IMG/VR virus record: IMGVR_UViG_3300009593_000047
Location: 1-38,747 of that record
Source: a virus
Reading direction: 5' to 3' (one strand)
DNA: 38,747 nt
Part shown: piece after piece, positions 29,922 to 36,486 of the stretch
Layout of the letters: the number at the start of each line of letters is the position of its first letter
Numbering within the stretch: the stretch's first letter is position 1
The notes under the pieces: generated by a model
Seen by the model: only the letters and a program-made list of their open reading frames with translations
Databases searched by the model: none
Told to the model about the DNA's origin: nothing
Position numbers and translations under genes: made by a program

Positions 29922-30146
29922 TTAGTCTAAGTCGTTGTAAGACTCATACCTATCTTGTTGTTGTTGAAGTATGCATTCTTCACAGAATCCTTCTTCTAAT
30001 GAATCCGCTGGGCATTCATACTCACATCCTTCACATATTTGAGGATCTCTGCATCCGCATTGACATTCTATATTATTTCTAACAGACCAGTCATGGAGTG
30101 ACTCTGTAGGTCTTCCATTGCTGTCTACTTGTAGAAATTTACTCAT
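29922..30146 (-). CDS. Zinc-finger protein (74 aa)
   Basis: CQCGCRDPQICEGCEYEC and CEEC: seven Cys in a dense cluster (C-x-C-x-C..C-x2-C-x3-C, C-x2-C), enough for two zincs. Its ATG overlaps the stop of the 50-aa gene (ATGA), and AGGAGG lies upstream inside that gene. The T-rich complement of 29891-29921 follows the stop as a terminator. The CQCGC element recurs in the 105-aa protein at 32162. Confidence 0.6.
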   Translation of the reverse strand: MSKFLQVDSNGRPTESLHDWSVRNNIECQCGCRDPQICEGCEYECPADSLEEGFCEECILQQQQDRYESYNDLD

Positions 30147-30295
30147 ACTCCAGCCTCCTTTGTAAGTCTATAGTGTACTCCTTCTTTGTCTTCATCTGGT
30201 ATGTAATCCCAAAAATCCATTAAGATATCGAATGCTTTTTCATAATCTGGTTGTTTTTGAAAGTAACGATTTAATTTGAATGGTTTTTCTGTCAT
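30143..30295 (-). CDS. Small hypothetical protein (50 aa)
   Basis: MTEKPFKLNRYFQKQPDYEK then AFDILMDFWDYIPDEDKEGV: alpha-helical, aromatic. ATGA overlaps on both sides with the genes before and after. No zinc motif. Its reality rests on exact tiling and codon use; function unknown. Confidence 0.55.
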   Translation of the reverse strand: MTEKPFKLNRYFQKQPDYEKAFDILMDFWDYIPDEDKEGVHYRLTKEAGV

Positions 30296-30534
30296 TCTAA
30301 ATCTTCCTCCTTACCATAGAACTCATCCCATAGTTTGTTATCAGCACCAGATTTTCGTACAAACTCTACCTTATCACAGCATCTTTCTAATGTGTCATGT
30401 AGTACTTCTTTTACTGCATCCATCTTCATACCATTTACATGTAGATAGTATGATGCTGTACTGCATGCATCCTCAAAAGCCTTTTGTGCTTTTTCCATGT
30501 CTTTTTGGATTTGACTTGCGTTTAATTTTGCCAT
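30292..30534 (-). CDS. Small helical protein (80 aa)
   Basis: ATG 30534 (MAKLNASQIQKDMEKAQKAF) is preferred over the ATG at 30549 because the TATA element (minus CTTAAGTACTAG) is ~20-30 nt upstream of it. Helical throughout with two close Cys (RCCDK). First gene of a three-gene overlapping unit. Function unknown. Confidence 0.55.
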   Translation of the reverse strand: MAKLNASQIQKDMEKAQKAFEDACSTASYYLHVNGMKMDAVKEVLHDTLERCCDKVEFVRKSGADNKLWDEFYGKEEDLE

Positions 30535-30579
30535 ACTTATTATTGTCATACTAGTACTTAAGCATGTCTAGTGAAAAAA

Positions 30580-30665
30580 TCTTAGAGGGCTACCGTTTGG
30601 TCATGTTCAGCTAGCAGAGCATGAGGGTAATCCCTGAAACTAGTCTACACTAGATTTACGCAATT
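30580..30665 (-). ncRNA. Candidate structured small RNA
   Basis: No ORF fits this gap. On minus, a promoter (CTAG-ACATA-CTTAAATAC, 30682-30698) lies ~20 nt upstream, and TTTTTT (30579-30574) ends the region. Three hairpins are visible: TAGT-GTAG-ACTA type (30640-30653), an outer stem AGGG-A-UUACC with GGUAG-CCCU (30635-30626 with 30594-30586, one bulge and one G-U), and an inner stem TCATG/CATGA (30601-30624 region). The G-U pair in the outer stem is lost on the plus strand, though the inner stem pairs better on plus. Strand is therefore likely but not certain. No tRNA or known RNA family recognised. Confidence 0.5.
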
Positions 30666-30705
30666 ATTTTACAGAATGCTTGTATTTAAGTATGTCTAGT
30701 AAGAT

Positions 30706-30720
30706 ATGCTTATATACCCC
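30706..30720 (+). repeat. 15-bp motif variant upstream of the RNA promoter
   Basis: ATGCTTATATACCCC on plus. On minus it is GGGGTATATAAGCAT followed by ATCTTACTAGACATACTTAA, the promoter of the candidate RNA. Parallel to the copy at 29855. Confidence 0.65.
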
Positions 30721-30762
30721 TATATTTCCACTAAAATAAAAAAAATAAAAAAATAAAAAAAA

Positions 30763-30948
30763 TTAAATTAAAATCCAGTCTACTATACCATATCTATGAT
30801 TACCCATTGGTTTAGATGCTGATTCATCACGTTCTGAATAGATTACTCTGTTCTTAGAGTGCATGCCTAACTCATGTCTTTGTTTTCTTTTTTCAATCAA
30901 TGGATCATTTTCATCAAAACATTGATCACATAATGAACATTTTATCAT
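30763..30948 (-). CDS. C2H2-like zinc-finger protein (61 aa)
   Basis: MIKCSLCDQCFDENDPLIEK then KRHELGMH: Cys4 and Cys7 with two His at the end of the helix give a C-x2-C...H-x4-H finger. A basic/Ser-rich tail follows. Overlaps the preceding gene's stop by 4 bp (ATGA). T-rich minus-strand sequence (A-rich 30735-30768 on plus) follows as terminator. Likely nucleic-acid binding, possibly regulatory. Confidence 0.6.
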   Translation of the reverse strand: MIKCSLCDQCFDENDPLIEKRKQRHELGMHSKNRVIYSERDESASKPMGNHRYGIVDWILI

Positions 30949-31166
30949 TCCATTTCCTCCTGTTTAGATAAATATTGATCACCTAACAGGGCTTTCTTAC
31001 ATAAGTTATCTAAAACCATAGCTACAACATAATTAACTACTGGTTTTGATAAGTGTTCCATTAGATGAATACTTTTGTTATCTAATACATGCATCTTTAT
31101 ATCATCATTTACTTCAACCTGAATGAGTTCAATAAATCTGTCTATGTTATCTTTTTTTATTGCCAT
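30945..31166 (-). CDS. Small helical protein (73 aa)
   Basis: ATG 31166 (MAIKKDNIDRFIELIQVEVN) is chosen because the TATA box (minus AAATCTTTAATACT, 31185-31198) is 19-32 nt upstream; the longer ORF start lies beyond that box. Helical, with KPVVNYVVAMVLDNLCKKAL. Translated before the zinc-finger gene. Divergent from the AAA+ gene. Function unknown. Confidence 0.6.
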   Translation of the reverse strand: MAIKKDNIDRFIELIQVEVNDDIKMHVLDNKSIHLMEHLSKPVVNYVVAMVLDNLCKKALLGDQYLSKQEEME

Positions 31167-31253
31167 GTCTAAAATATGTAATATTAGTATTAAAGATTTA
31201 CTAGTAGAATTCTTACTAGTGCTACTTAAATAATAGTAAAATAATATTATTGT

Positions 31254-32165
31254 ATGACAGAACAAGCATTAGATCGTGTAAATGAAATCAACTTTGATAT
31301 TTATCATCCAGATAATATTGAAGATATGGGTGATTACATAGATCTACATGGTGAACGACAAAGACTTGAAAAAGTAATTGAACGTGCAAATAAACCATAC
31401 TTGATATATGGTGCTAAAGGTATAGGTAAAACTTCCTTGATACATTCCATATGTAAAGATAAAAAAATTGGTTTAGTTGAAGTTAATTGCAGTGCTGGTA
31501 CAAATATTGCAAGACTAGAAGGTAGATTGCAGATAGACAATAATGGATCTTACTTTGAAAGAGGAATACTTCCTATTGCATTTGAAGCCAGTAATCATTT
31601 CAAGCATGTCGTCTTGTACATAGATGAGATTGGTGCATTAAATCCTGACATACAAAAATGGTTGAACAGACCATTGGATAAAAGACATAGTTGTAGTGCT
31701 GGAGGTAGAACTTATAAATTAAATCCAGATTGTAAATTAGCAATAGTTGCTACAACCAATCCAATAGAGTATGCTGGTGTGAATAATCTTACAGAGGATT
31801 TAAGATCCAGATTCATAGGTAGGATATGGAATTATCCTAACAGTGAAGAAATGACTAAGATTATTGACTGGACTGATATACCTGAAACTGCTGTAAAAGA
31901 GCCATTACTTACATTAGCTCAAGACACATATGGTTTAAGGGTAAAAGGTGATATAGAATATGTATTGTCAACAAGGGATATCATACAGTTTGTAGAAGTA
32001 TATAGAGATCTACTTGCAGACTATGATGATGATGATCCAAATATCATAAGCAATGTATTACTTGAAACAATACATGAGACTATTATGATAAAATATACAG
32101 ATCCTCATGAACTTGAACTAATCAAAGCTAGAGTACAAGAAACATTTGGAGTGACTTTCAAATGA
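31254..32165 (+). CDS. MoxR/CobS-like AAA+ ATPase
   Basis: 303 aa. Walker A GAKGIGKT (53-60), Walker B VVLYIDEIG (119-127), sensor 1 ATTNP (166-170), arginine-finger region DLRSRFIG (183-189), and sensor-2-like STRDIIQF near residue 240. The layout matches MoxR/CobS-type remodelling ATPases, which work with a VWA-domain partner. That partner is encoded 650 bp downstream (32817). TATA TACTTAAATAATAG is ~20-35 nt upstream. First gene of a nine-gene operon. Cobalt chelation is one known role of CobS/CobT; here a remodelling or activation role on a viral or host complex is more likely. Confidence 0.75.
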   Translation: MTEQALDRVNEINFDIYHPDNIEDMGDYIDLHGERQRLEKVIERANKPYLIYGAKGIGKTSLIHSICKDKKIGLVEVNCSAGTNIARLEGRLQIDNNGSYFERGILPIAFEASNHFKHVVLYIDEIGALNPDIQKWLNRPLDKRHSCSAGGRTYKLNPDCKLAIVATTNPIEYAGVNNLTEDLRSRFIGRIWNYPNSEEMTKIIDWTDIPETAVKEPLLTLAQDTYGLRVKGDIEYVLSTRDIIQFVEVYRDLLADYDDDDPNIISNVLLETIHETIMIKYTDPHELELIKARVQETFGVTFK

Positions 32166-32479
32166 CACCCCCTACTTTTTCTTGTAAAAATGTTCATAAC
32201 TTTGATGAAAAACCATCACCAGATCCTAAGTTATGCATGCATTGCTGGTTTTTAAAAATAAATAAAGAACTTGAAAAAATATATCATACTACTGATATAC
32301 CTTGCCAATGTGGGTGTAAAGATGTATGCCCTGAATGTGACGGTGAAAGATACTGTGACTATGGTAGAGGTGAAGATGAAAGTATTGAAGGATGCCAAGT
32401 ATGTAATGAAGACGGTCATATGTATGATCCTAATGAAGATGATGCATATGATGTATGGAGAGATACCCACAATGACTGA
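32162..32479 (+). CDS. DnaJ-like multi-zinc-finger protein (105 aa)
   Basis: Starts on the ATGA overlap with the AAA+ gene. Cys pairs: LCMHC (~24-28), CQCGCKDVCPEC (~48-59) and CDYGRGEDESIEGCQVC (~65-81) followed by GH. The C-x-C-G-C..C-P-x-C-x-G and C-x2-C-x-D-G-H patterns resemble the zinc domain of DnaJ. No J-domain is present. It may bind a client protein for the AAA+/VWA pair; inference only. Confidence 0.6.
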   Translation: MTPPTFSCKNVHNFDEKPSPDPKLCMHCWFLKINKELEKIYHTTDIPCQCGCKDVCPECDGERYCDYGRGEDESIEGCQVCNEDGHMYDPNEDDAYDVWRDTHND

Positions 32480-32591
32480 TGAATATTATTGTACTCACCA
32501 AGGAAGAATCAATATGGATTATGTATTTAATGGTGAAGATGAAGTTAGAGTATTTACATGTGATGCATGTGGAGAGGAATTAGACTTATGA
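32472..32591 (+). CDS. Small zinc-binding protein (39 aa)
   Basis: ATG 32472 overlaps the previous stop by 8 bp. MTDEYYCTHQGRINMDYVFN and VFTCDACGEELDL: C-x-H and C-x2-C, one probable zinc site. The longer ORF upstream in the same frame overlaps the DnaJ-like gene fully and is a shadow there. Confidence 0.55.
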   Translation: MTDEYYCTHQGRINMDYVFNGEDEVRVFTCDACGEELDL

Positions 32592-32824
32592 GATGTAAAA
32601 TATGTAAAAAATCATTTAAAAGAACTTTGAATAAAAAATGTTGGAATGAATATGGTATGTGCATAACATGTTGCGTTATTAAGCATCCAGATGCATATCC
32701 AAAAAATATTGTTATGATGGTTCTAGCAAAAGCTAATTATTATAAAAGTCCTAAAAATAAAAACTATGCTGGTAAGACTAGAAATGCTTATAACCAATTA
32801 AAGGATAGTATTAGAAATGGCTAG
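32588..32824 (+). CDS. Zinc-ribbon protein (78 aa)
   Basis: ATG 32588 overlaps the previous stop (ATGA). MRCKICKKSFKRTLNKKCWN then MCITCCVIKHPDAYP: C-x2-C ... C-x2-C-C with a following His, then a helical basic tail (YYKSPKNKNYAGKTRNAYNQ). Overlaps the VWA gene start by 8 bp. Probably binds nucleic acid or partner protein. Confidence 0.6.
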   Translation: MRCKICKKSFKRTLNKKCWNEYGMCITCCVIKHPDAYPKNIVMMVLAKANYYKSPKNKNYAGKTRNAYNQLKDSIRNG

Positions 32825-34511
32825 AGATAGAGAATTATTAAGCGATAAAGACTTTTTTAGAAAAACTTCTGATATTGCTGAACATATGAGAGATTGTAAA
32901 ATAACTGTTGTTTTTTGGGATGATGATAACAAAGTAATACAAGATAAAAAAAATCCTAAAAAATTTACTTTGAATGTAGCTACTCCAGCAAAAAAAGGTA
33001 TTGAAAAATTCACTGCTTTTAACCATGAGATAGGACATATTATAATGGAAAGTCCTATTGCAGAGGCAAATAAGCTTGTAACTGGATGGGTTGATGAGTT
33101 TATATTAGAAAATAGAATAGCATACAATGACACTATTATTCCAGAAAGAGTAAGAGATACATACTGGAATATGATGAATTTGTTAGAAGATCAACGAATT
33201 GAGTCATTAATGCGTAGACTATGGCTAGCAAATGAAAAAAGATTTGAAAAAGCTTTAAGGAAAACAGGAAAGTTACATAAAGAATGTAACGATAACCCTG
33301 TAAGTGTAATGTTAAACATTAGATTCTTTAGAACTGATTTAGTTAAAGATCATGACAATGTTGAGTTATTTACAAAATCATTACATGACGTTGAGAATAA
33401 AGGAAGACTTGGTGCATTAATAGTTTTAAAAAAATTAAAACCAGTATTAGATAAGTGGTTAAAAGAATCTTTGAATGAAGACTTTCCACCAACATTAGAA
33501 TTTGAATCTTTGGATGGTAGAGATACAGAATTAATGGAAACTGATGAATCATTTATAAAAGAAAAAAATATTGAGGAAATAATAGATAGTATTGAAACTG
33601 ATGAGGATTATGATGAAGAATTATTATTGTCTGAAAAAGAAGGTAATAAAGACTTAAATGAATTAAGATCTTCGTTAAGTAATGAAAAACATGAAAATCC
33701 ATTAAGACCTTCATACATGAAACCAGTACAAAGAAATCCAGTTACATATAATATTGATTATCATTTGTCACATAGTCTAAGAAATGTGTTTAGAAAAATA
33801 TCAGAAATGCCTAAAAGCTTCATAGGATATGATGGTGAAGAGTTAGATATGGAATCTTATATAGAAAACAAAATTAGAGGATATGATATAAACAAATGTT
33901 TTGAAGATGTAAAAATAGATCATGGTTTATCAGTAGTCATATCTATAGATGGCTCTGGATCTATGGAAAATAGAAATAAAATGGCTGATGCAAGAGATTT
34001 AGTTGCAACTTTGTTTCATTCTGTAAAAGACTTTCCAAGTATAGAATTAAAAGCAAATGTCTGGTCTAGTGATAATAAAGGAAACGTAGGTATAACTGAT
34101 ATTAACAAATTGATTGATTGTGATAATGTAACAACTAGAGTAAAAAACTATGAGAAATATCCATATACACCTACACATTTAGCTATAGATTATGCATCTA
34201 GAGTAGCCAAAAGTATGAAAGGTAGGAAAAAATTGATAATAATGATAACTGATGGTGAGCCTCAATATCAAAGTTGGGGTTATTCTATATCTTCACAGAC
34301 TTTACTGAATATGAATAAAAAATCATTTAAAAAAGCAAGAAGAAATGTTAATGAAATAGTTGTGTTTGCTATCTCTGTTAACCGAAATCAATTAAATAAT
34401 CTAACATATGTGTTCTCACCTAAAAGAGTAGTAAGTGTCAACCAAATGAATGAAGGTGTAAAATTAATTACAAATAAGTTCAAGATGGCTGTACTAGACA
34501 CACTTAAATAG
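32817..34511 (+). CDS. CobT-like VWA protein with HExxH metallopeptidase-like motif
   Basis: 564 aa. N-terminal half: FNHEIGHIIMES with HEIGH at 70-74, and the motif LLEDQRIES at 122-130, as in CobT-type and VWA-like metallopeptidase families, where H-H-E may bind zinc. A very acidic linker spans ~220-290 (ETDESFIKEKNIEEIIDSIE, EDYDEELLLSEKEG). The C-terminal VWA domain has a full MIDAS: D378-G-S-G-S-M, a conserved Thr in YTPTHLAI, and TDGEP at 478-482. It follows the MoxR-like ATPase, so the pair forms a MoxR-VWA module. Enzyme activity of the HExxH region is untested. Confidence 0.75.
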   Translation: MARDRELLSDKDFFRKTSDIAEHMRDCKITVVFWDDDNKVIQDKKNPKKFTLNVATPAKKGIEKFTAFNHEIGHIIMESPIAEANKLVTGWVDEFILENRIAYNDTIIPERVRDTYWNMMNLLEDQRIESLMRRLWLANEKRFEKALRKTGKLHKECNDNPVSVMLNIRFFRTDLVKDHDNVELFTKSLHDVENKGRLGALIVLKKLKPVLDKWLKESLNEDFPPTLEFESLDGRDTELMETDESFIKEKNIEEIIDSIETDEDYDEELLLSEKEGNKDLNELRSSLSNEKHENPLRPSYMKPVQRNPVTYNIDYHLSHSLRNVFRKISEMPKSFIGYDGEELDMESYIENKIRGYDINKCFEDVKIDHGLSVVISIDGSGSMENRNKMADARDLVATLFHSVKDFPSIELKANVWSSDNKGNVGITDINKLIDCDNVTTRVKNYEKYPYTPTHLAIDYASRVAKSMKGRKKLIIMITDGEPQYQSWGYSISSQTLLNMNKKSFKKARRNVNEIVVFAISVNRNQLNNLTYVFSPKRVVSVNQMNEGVKLITNKFKMAVLDTLK

Positions 34512-34531
34512 TTACTTTACTTAATTTCCTA

Positions 34532-34786
34532 ATGGTTAAAGAAATTGACAAAAATATATACAGTAGAATAGAGATCAAAGAACTTATAAGTAAGTTAACC
34601 GATCAAGAATTGATAACAGAAGTGGTTTTCAATCGTTCAAAAACTATTAAAAGAATCATAGAGATTCAGAAAGAAATATGGATTCCTATTCATAGAGATA
34701 AGGAAGAATATTTTAAAGCGATGGATGATGATGGTTTGAAAAGACAACTTTCTATGCATGAATATGCATTAGCAAATCCAGTATGA
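34532..34786 (+). CDS. Small basic helical protein (84 aa)
   Basis: MVKEIDKNIYSRIEIKELIS..., helical (FNRSKTIKRIIEIQKEIWIP) with an acidic-to-basic mix. 20 bp after the VWA gene and 4 bp overlap with the next gene (ATGA). Encoded in the MoxR-VWA operon; could be a cofactor. No family recognised. Confidence 0.55.
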   Translation: MVKEIDKNIYSRIEIKELISKLTDQELITEVVFNRSKTIKRIIEIQKEIWIPIHRDKEEYFKAMDDDGLKRQLSMHEYALANPV

Positions 34787-35049
34787 CTTTATCAGAAAGA
34801 GAAAGGTTTCTCTATCACCTTTCAGTTTTAATGACAATGGATGCAATAAAACAAGATGTAGATGTTAATGTAGATGAAATGTTATATGCTATATGGAAAA
34901 ATAGATGTAGAAAATTAACAGATTCAGACATTAAAAAAATATATGAAGAGGTTGAAGAAGAAGCTATGAATGGTACAAGCGTATATGAAGAGTTTACTGC
35001 AACAGGTAATTTTGAATCAAAGAAAGGGAGTGATGATGACCTCAGATAA
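34783..35049 (+). CDS. Hypothetical protein (88 aa)
   Basis: MTLSERERFLYHLSVLMTMD..., helical, with MLYAIWKNRCRKLTDSDIKK and an acidic end (ESKKGSDDDLR). ATGA overlap with the previous gene and a 17-bp overlap with the next ATG. Operon membership is the main clue to function. Confidence 0.5.
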   Translation: MTLSERERFLYHLSVLMTMDAIKQDVDVNVDEMLYAIWKNRCRKLTDSDIKKIYEEVEEEAMNGTSVYEEFTATGNFESKKGSDDDLR

Positions 35050-35155
35050 ACTATGTAACATATGTTTATTGTTGACAAAAACAATGAGTCATGACACATT
35101 AGATCTTTGTGACAAATGTTATAAACTAGTCAATGATAAATTATTGGAGAAATAA
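35033..35155 (+). CDS. Zinc-ribbon mini-protein (40 aa)
   Basis: ATG 35033 (or 35036) with GGGAG directly upstream. MMTSDKLCNICLLLTKTMSH then DLCDKCYKLVND: C-x2-C-x15-C-x2-C. Overlaps the previous gene by 17 bp. Similar in layout to the tiny-gene operon ribbons. Confidence 0.55.
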   Translation: MMTSDKLCNICLLLTKTMSHDTLDLCDKCYKLVNDKLLEK

Positions 35156-35156
35156 C

Positions 35157-35357
35157 ATGTGTAATGGTATATGTTCTAGGTTTAAAAAAGAATTAGGTGT
35201 CAATTTTTATTGTCAAGGTTGTGCAAAATTCATAAGTAAATCCAATGTTATCAAAGAATTAAAGATAAATGGTAGAATGAGATGCTCATGTTGTAATGGT
35301 TTAGTTAGAAATAAAGAAAGATATAGAACCATACATGGATTTAAATCGATTCATTAG
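35157..35357 (+). CDS. Zinc-ribbon protein (66 aa)
   Basis: ATG 35157, one base after the previous stop, with TTGGAG upstream. MCNGICSRFKKELGVNFYCQ, GC, then MRCSCCNGLVRNKERYR: three Cys groups (C-x3-C, C-x2-C, C-x-C-C). The 3' end overlaps the minus-strand metallopeptidase gene by 17 bp (convergent). Last gene of the operon. Confidence 0.55.
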   Translation: MCNGICSRFKKELGVNFYCQGCAKFISKSNVIKELKINGRMRCSCCNGLVRNKERYRTIHGFKSIH

Positions 35358-35583
35358 CCCATTGTATACAAAATATCAACCTTTCTTCTTGATCTTCATC
35401 CATTGTAACTGTTTCACCTAGGTTATCAAAGCAGAAATGTAGTAATTCATGTTGAATTGTCTGTAATACATCGTCTAAACTTTCATGTTGGTTGAGATTT
35501 ATCACACATCTTCGAGATTCTGCATAATAAGTGCCTCTATCATCTCCATATGTACGCATATCTACACTCACATTATTGTCCAT
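35341..35583 (-). CDS. Mini-metallopeptidase-like protein (80 aa)
   Basis: LQTIQHELLHFCFDNLGETV contains HELLH, a HExxH zinc motif in a helix, followed by an acidic region DEDQEERL where the third ligand could be. N-terminus is beta-type (MRTYGDDRGTYYAE, RCVINLN). This is the size of minimal phage SprT/ImmA-like domains. TATA CTTTAATAATG (minus) is ~25 nt upstream. Enzymatic role inferred from the motif only. Confidence 0.55.
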   Translation of the reverse strand: MDNNVSVDMRTYGDDRGTYYAESRRCVINLNQHESLDDVLQTIQHELLHFCFDNLGETVTMDEDQEERLIFCIQWANESI

Positions 35584-35626
35584 ATCACCAATAATGGTTT
35601 TTCATTATTAAAGTTTCATATTTATA

Positions 35627-35737
35627 TTAGGCGTGACATTCATCACATACTATATTTCCCTTTAAAACTGAGACTTTTACTCCAGATCTGTAACATTTAT
35701 GGCATAAGCCTTTTAGTCTTTCTATGCGAATACCCAT
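35627..35737 (-). CDS. Zinc-ribbon mini-protein (36 aa)
   Basis: MGIRIERLKGLCHKCYRSGV then VCDECHA: C-x2-C-x18-C-x2-C. ATG 35737 overlaps the end of the nuclease-like gene by 16 bp. Ligand spacing and overlap support it as real. Confidence 0.55.
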   Translation of the reverse strand: MGIRIERLKGLCHKCYRSGVKVSVLKGNIVCDECHA

Positions 35738-36111
35738 GATATTGCCTCAATTACCTCCCTTTTACTTTCATCATTTTCTATATTTTTGAATAAAGTAGGA
35801 CAGTCATACCACCAGAGATCTATTACTTTGCAATTAGACCACTCTAGCATTTGTTTTTGTACTGTGTCTCTACTACTCTTTAATACTCCTTTATGATCTT
35901 TACCTTGTACTCTAATACATACTGGTTCAAATCCAGTATATAATACTATGTCTACGGATTCTTTCATTTGCCTCTCTGAAAGTCCATCTTTAAATTCCCA
36001 AGACATTAAGTCTTTGAACGGTACTTGTGTACGATATTCTATAGAATCACCATACTCTTTTTTTAAGATTGATAAAGCAGTTACTTCACCATTTCCAATT
36101 ATTTCAGTCAT
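35722..36111 (-). CDS. Candidate PD-(D/E)XK nuclease
   Basis: 129 aa. The core ESVDIVLYTGFEPVCIRVQG-KDHKG has the D...(hydrophobic)-x-V-Q-G-K layout of PD-(D/E)XK enzymes, with a following helix (RDTVQKQMLEWSNC) and strand (VIDLWWYDCP). It overlaps another candidate of the same fold by 8 bp. The second acidic ligand is replaced by Arg or Gln, so activity is uncertain. Possible role: junction cutting, end processing or defence evasion. Confidence 0.45.
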   Translation of the reverse strand: MTEIIGNGEVTALSILKKEYGDSIEYRTQVPFKDLMSWEFKDGLSERQMKESVDIVLYTGFEPVCIRVQGKDHKGVLKSSRDTVQKQMLEWSNCKVIDLWWYDCPTLFKNIENDESKREVIEAISWVFA

Positions 36112-36430
36112 AGTATCTAGTTAGAACCTCCCATTTTTTAAACTTTGCTAGTTTGACATTGATTGACAATATCCTGAGATTCTTTTTATCAGATAAGAAA
36201 TCTGTAAATGGTTTTTCAGGAGCCCAAGCATTAGTTTTTATCTGGAGTAATACTATATTACCTTTTTCATCAAAACATATTCCATCAAACAAGTTCCAAA
36301 GATCTAATGCTCTATACCATTCACCTCTATTGTATACTAAATCCTGTCTTCTACCATGTGGTTTTAACCAAATTTCATCATATCCATTTTTTAATAACCA
36401 TAATACTGCTTTCCTATTGGAAGATCTCAT
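36104..36430 (-). CDS. Candidate PD-(D/E)XK nuclease (resolvase-like)
   Basis: 108 aa. N-terminal helix (RKAVLWLLKNGYDEIWLKPH), strands with DLVYNR, then DLWNLFDGICFDEKGNIVLL followed by QIKTNAW. The D-G...(x8-12)-L-L-Q-I-K pattern fits the catalytic D-ExK/QxK core of this superfamily (VRR/Hjc-like). A short C-terminal alpha/beta part follows. TATA GTATTTTAACAT (minus) is ~20-30 nt upstream. First gene of a three-gene unit. The call is from motif reading only. Confidence 0.5.
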   Translation of the reverse strand: MRSSNRKAVLWLLKNGYDEIWLKPHGRRQDLVYNRGEWYRALDLWNLFDGICFDEKGNIVLLQIKTNAWAPEKPFTDFLSDKKNLRILSINVKLAKFKKWEVLTRYYD

Positions 36431-36486
36431 TCTTTCCCTAGGGTTTATGTTAAAATACCCCCCTTATTTAATAAAACCATGTGGCA

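Noticed and set aside
30586-30660. tRNA-like fold
   Set aside because: A D-arm-like hairpin is visible on the plus strand (GTTC-AGCTAGCA-GAGC), but there is no 7-nt anticodon loop on a 5-bp stem, no T-loop GTTCRANNC and no 7-bp acceptor.
32271-32471. Upstream part of a 106-aa ORF
   Set aside because: It overlaps the DnaJ-like zinc-finger gene in another frame. Only the part from ATG 32472 continues past that gene and shows zinc ligands.
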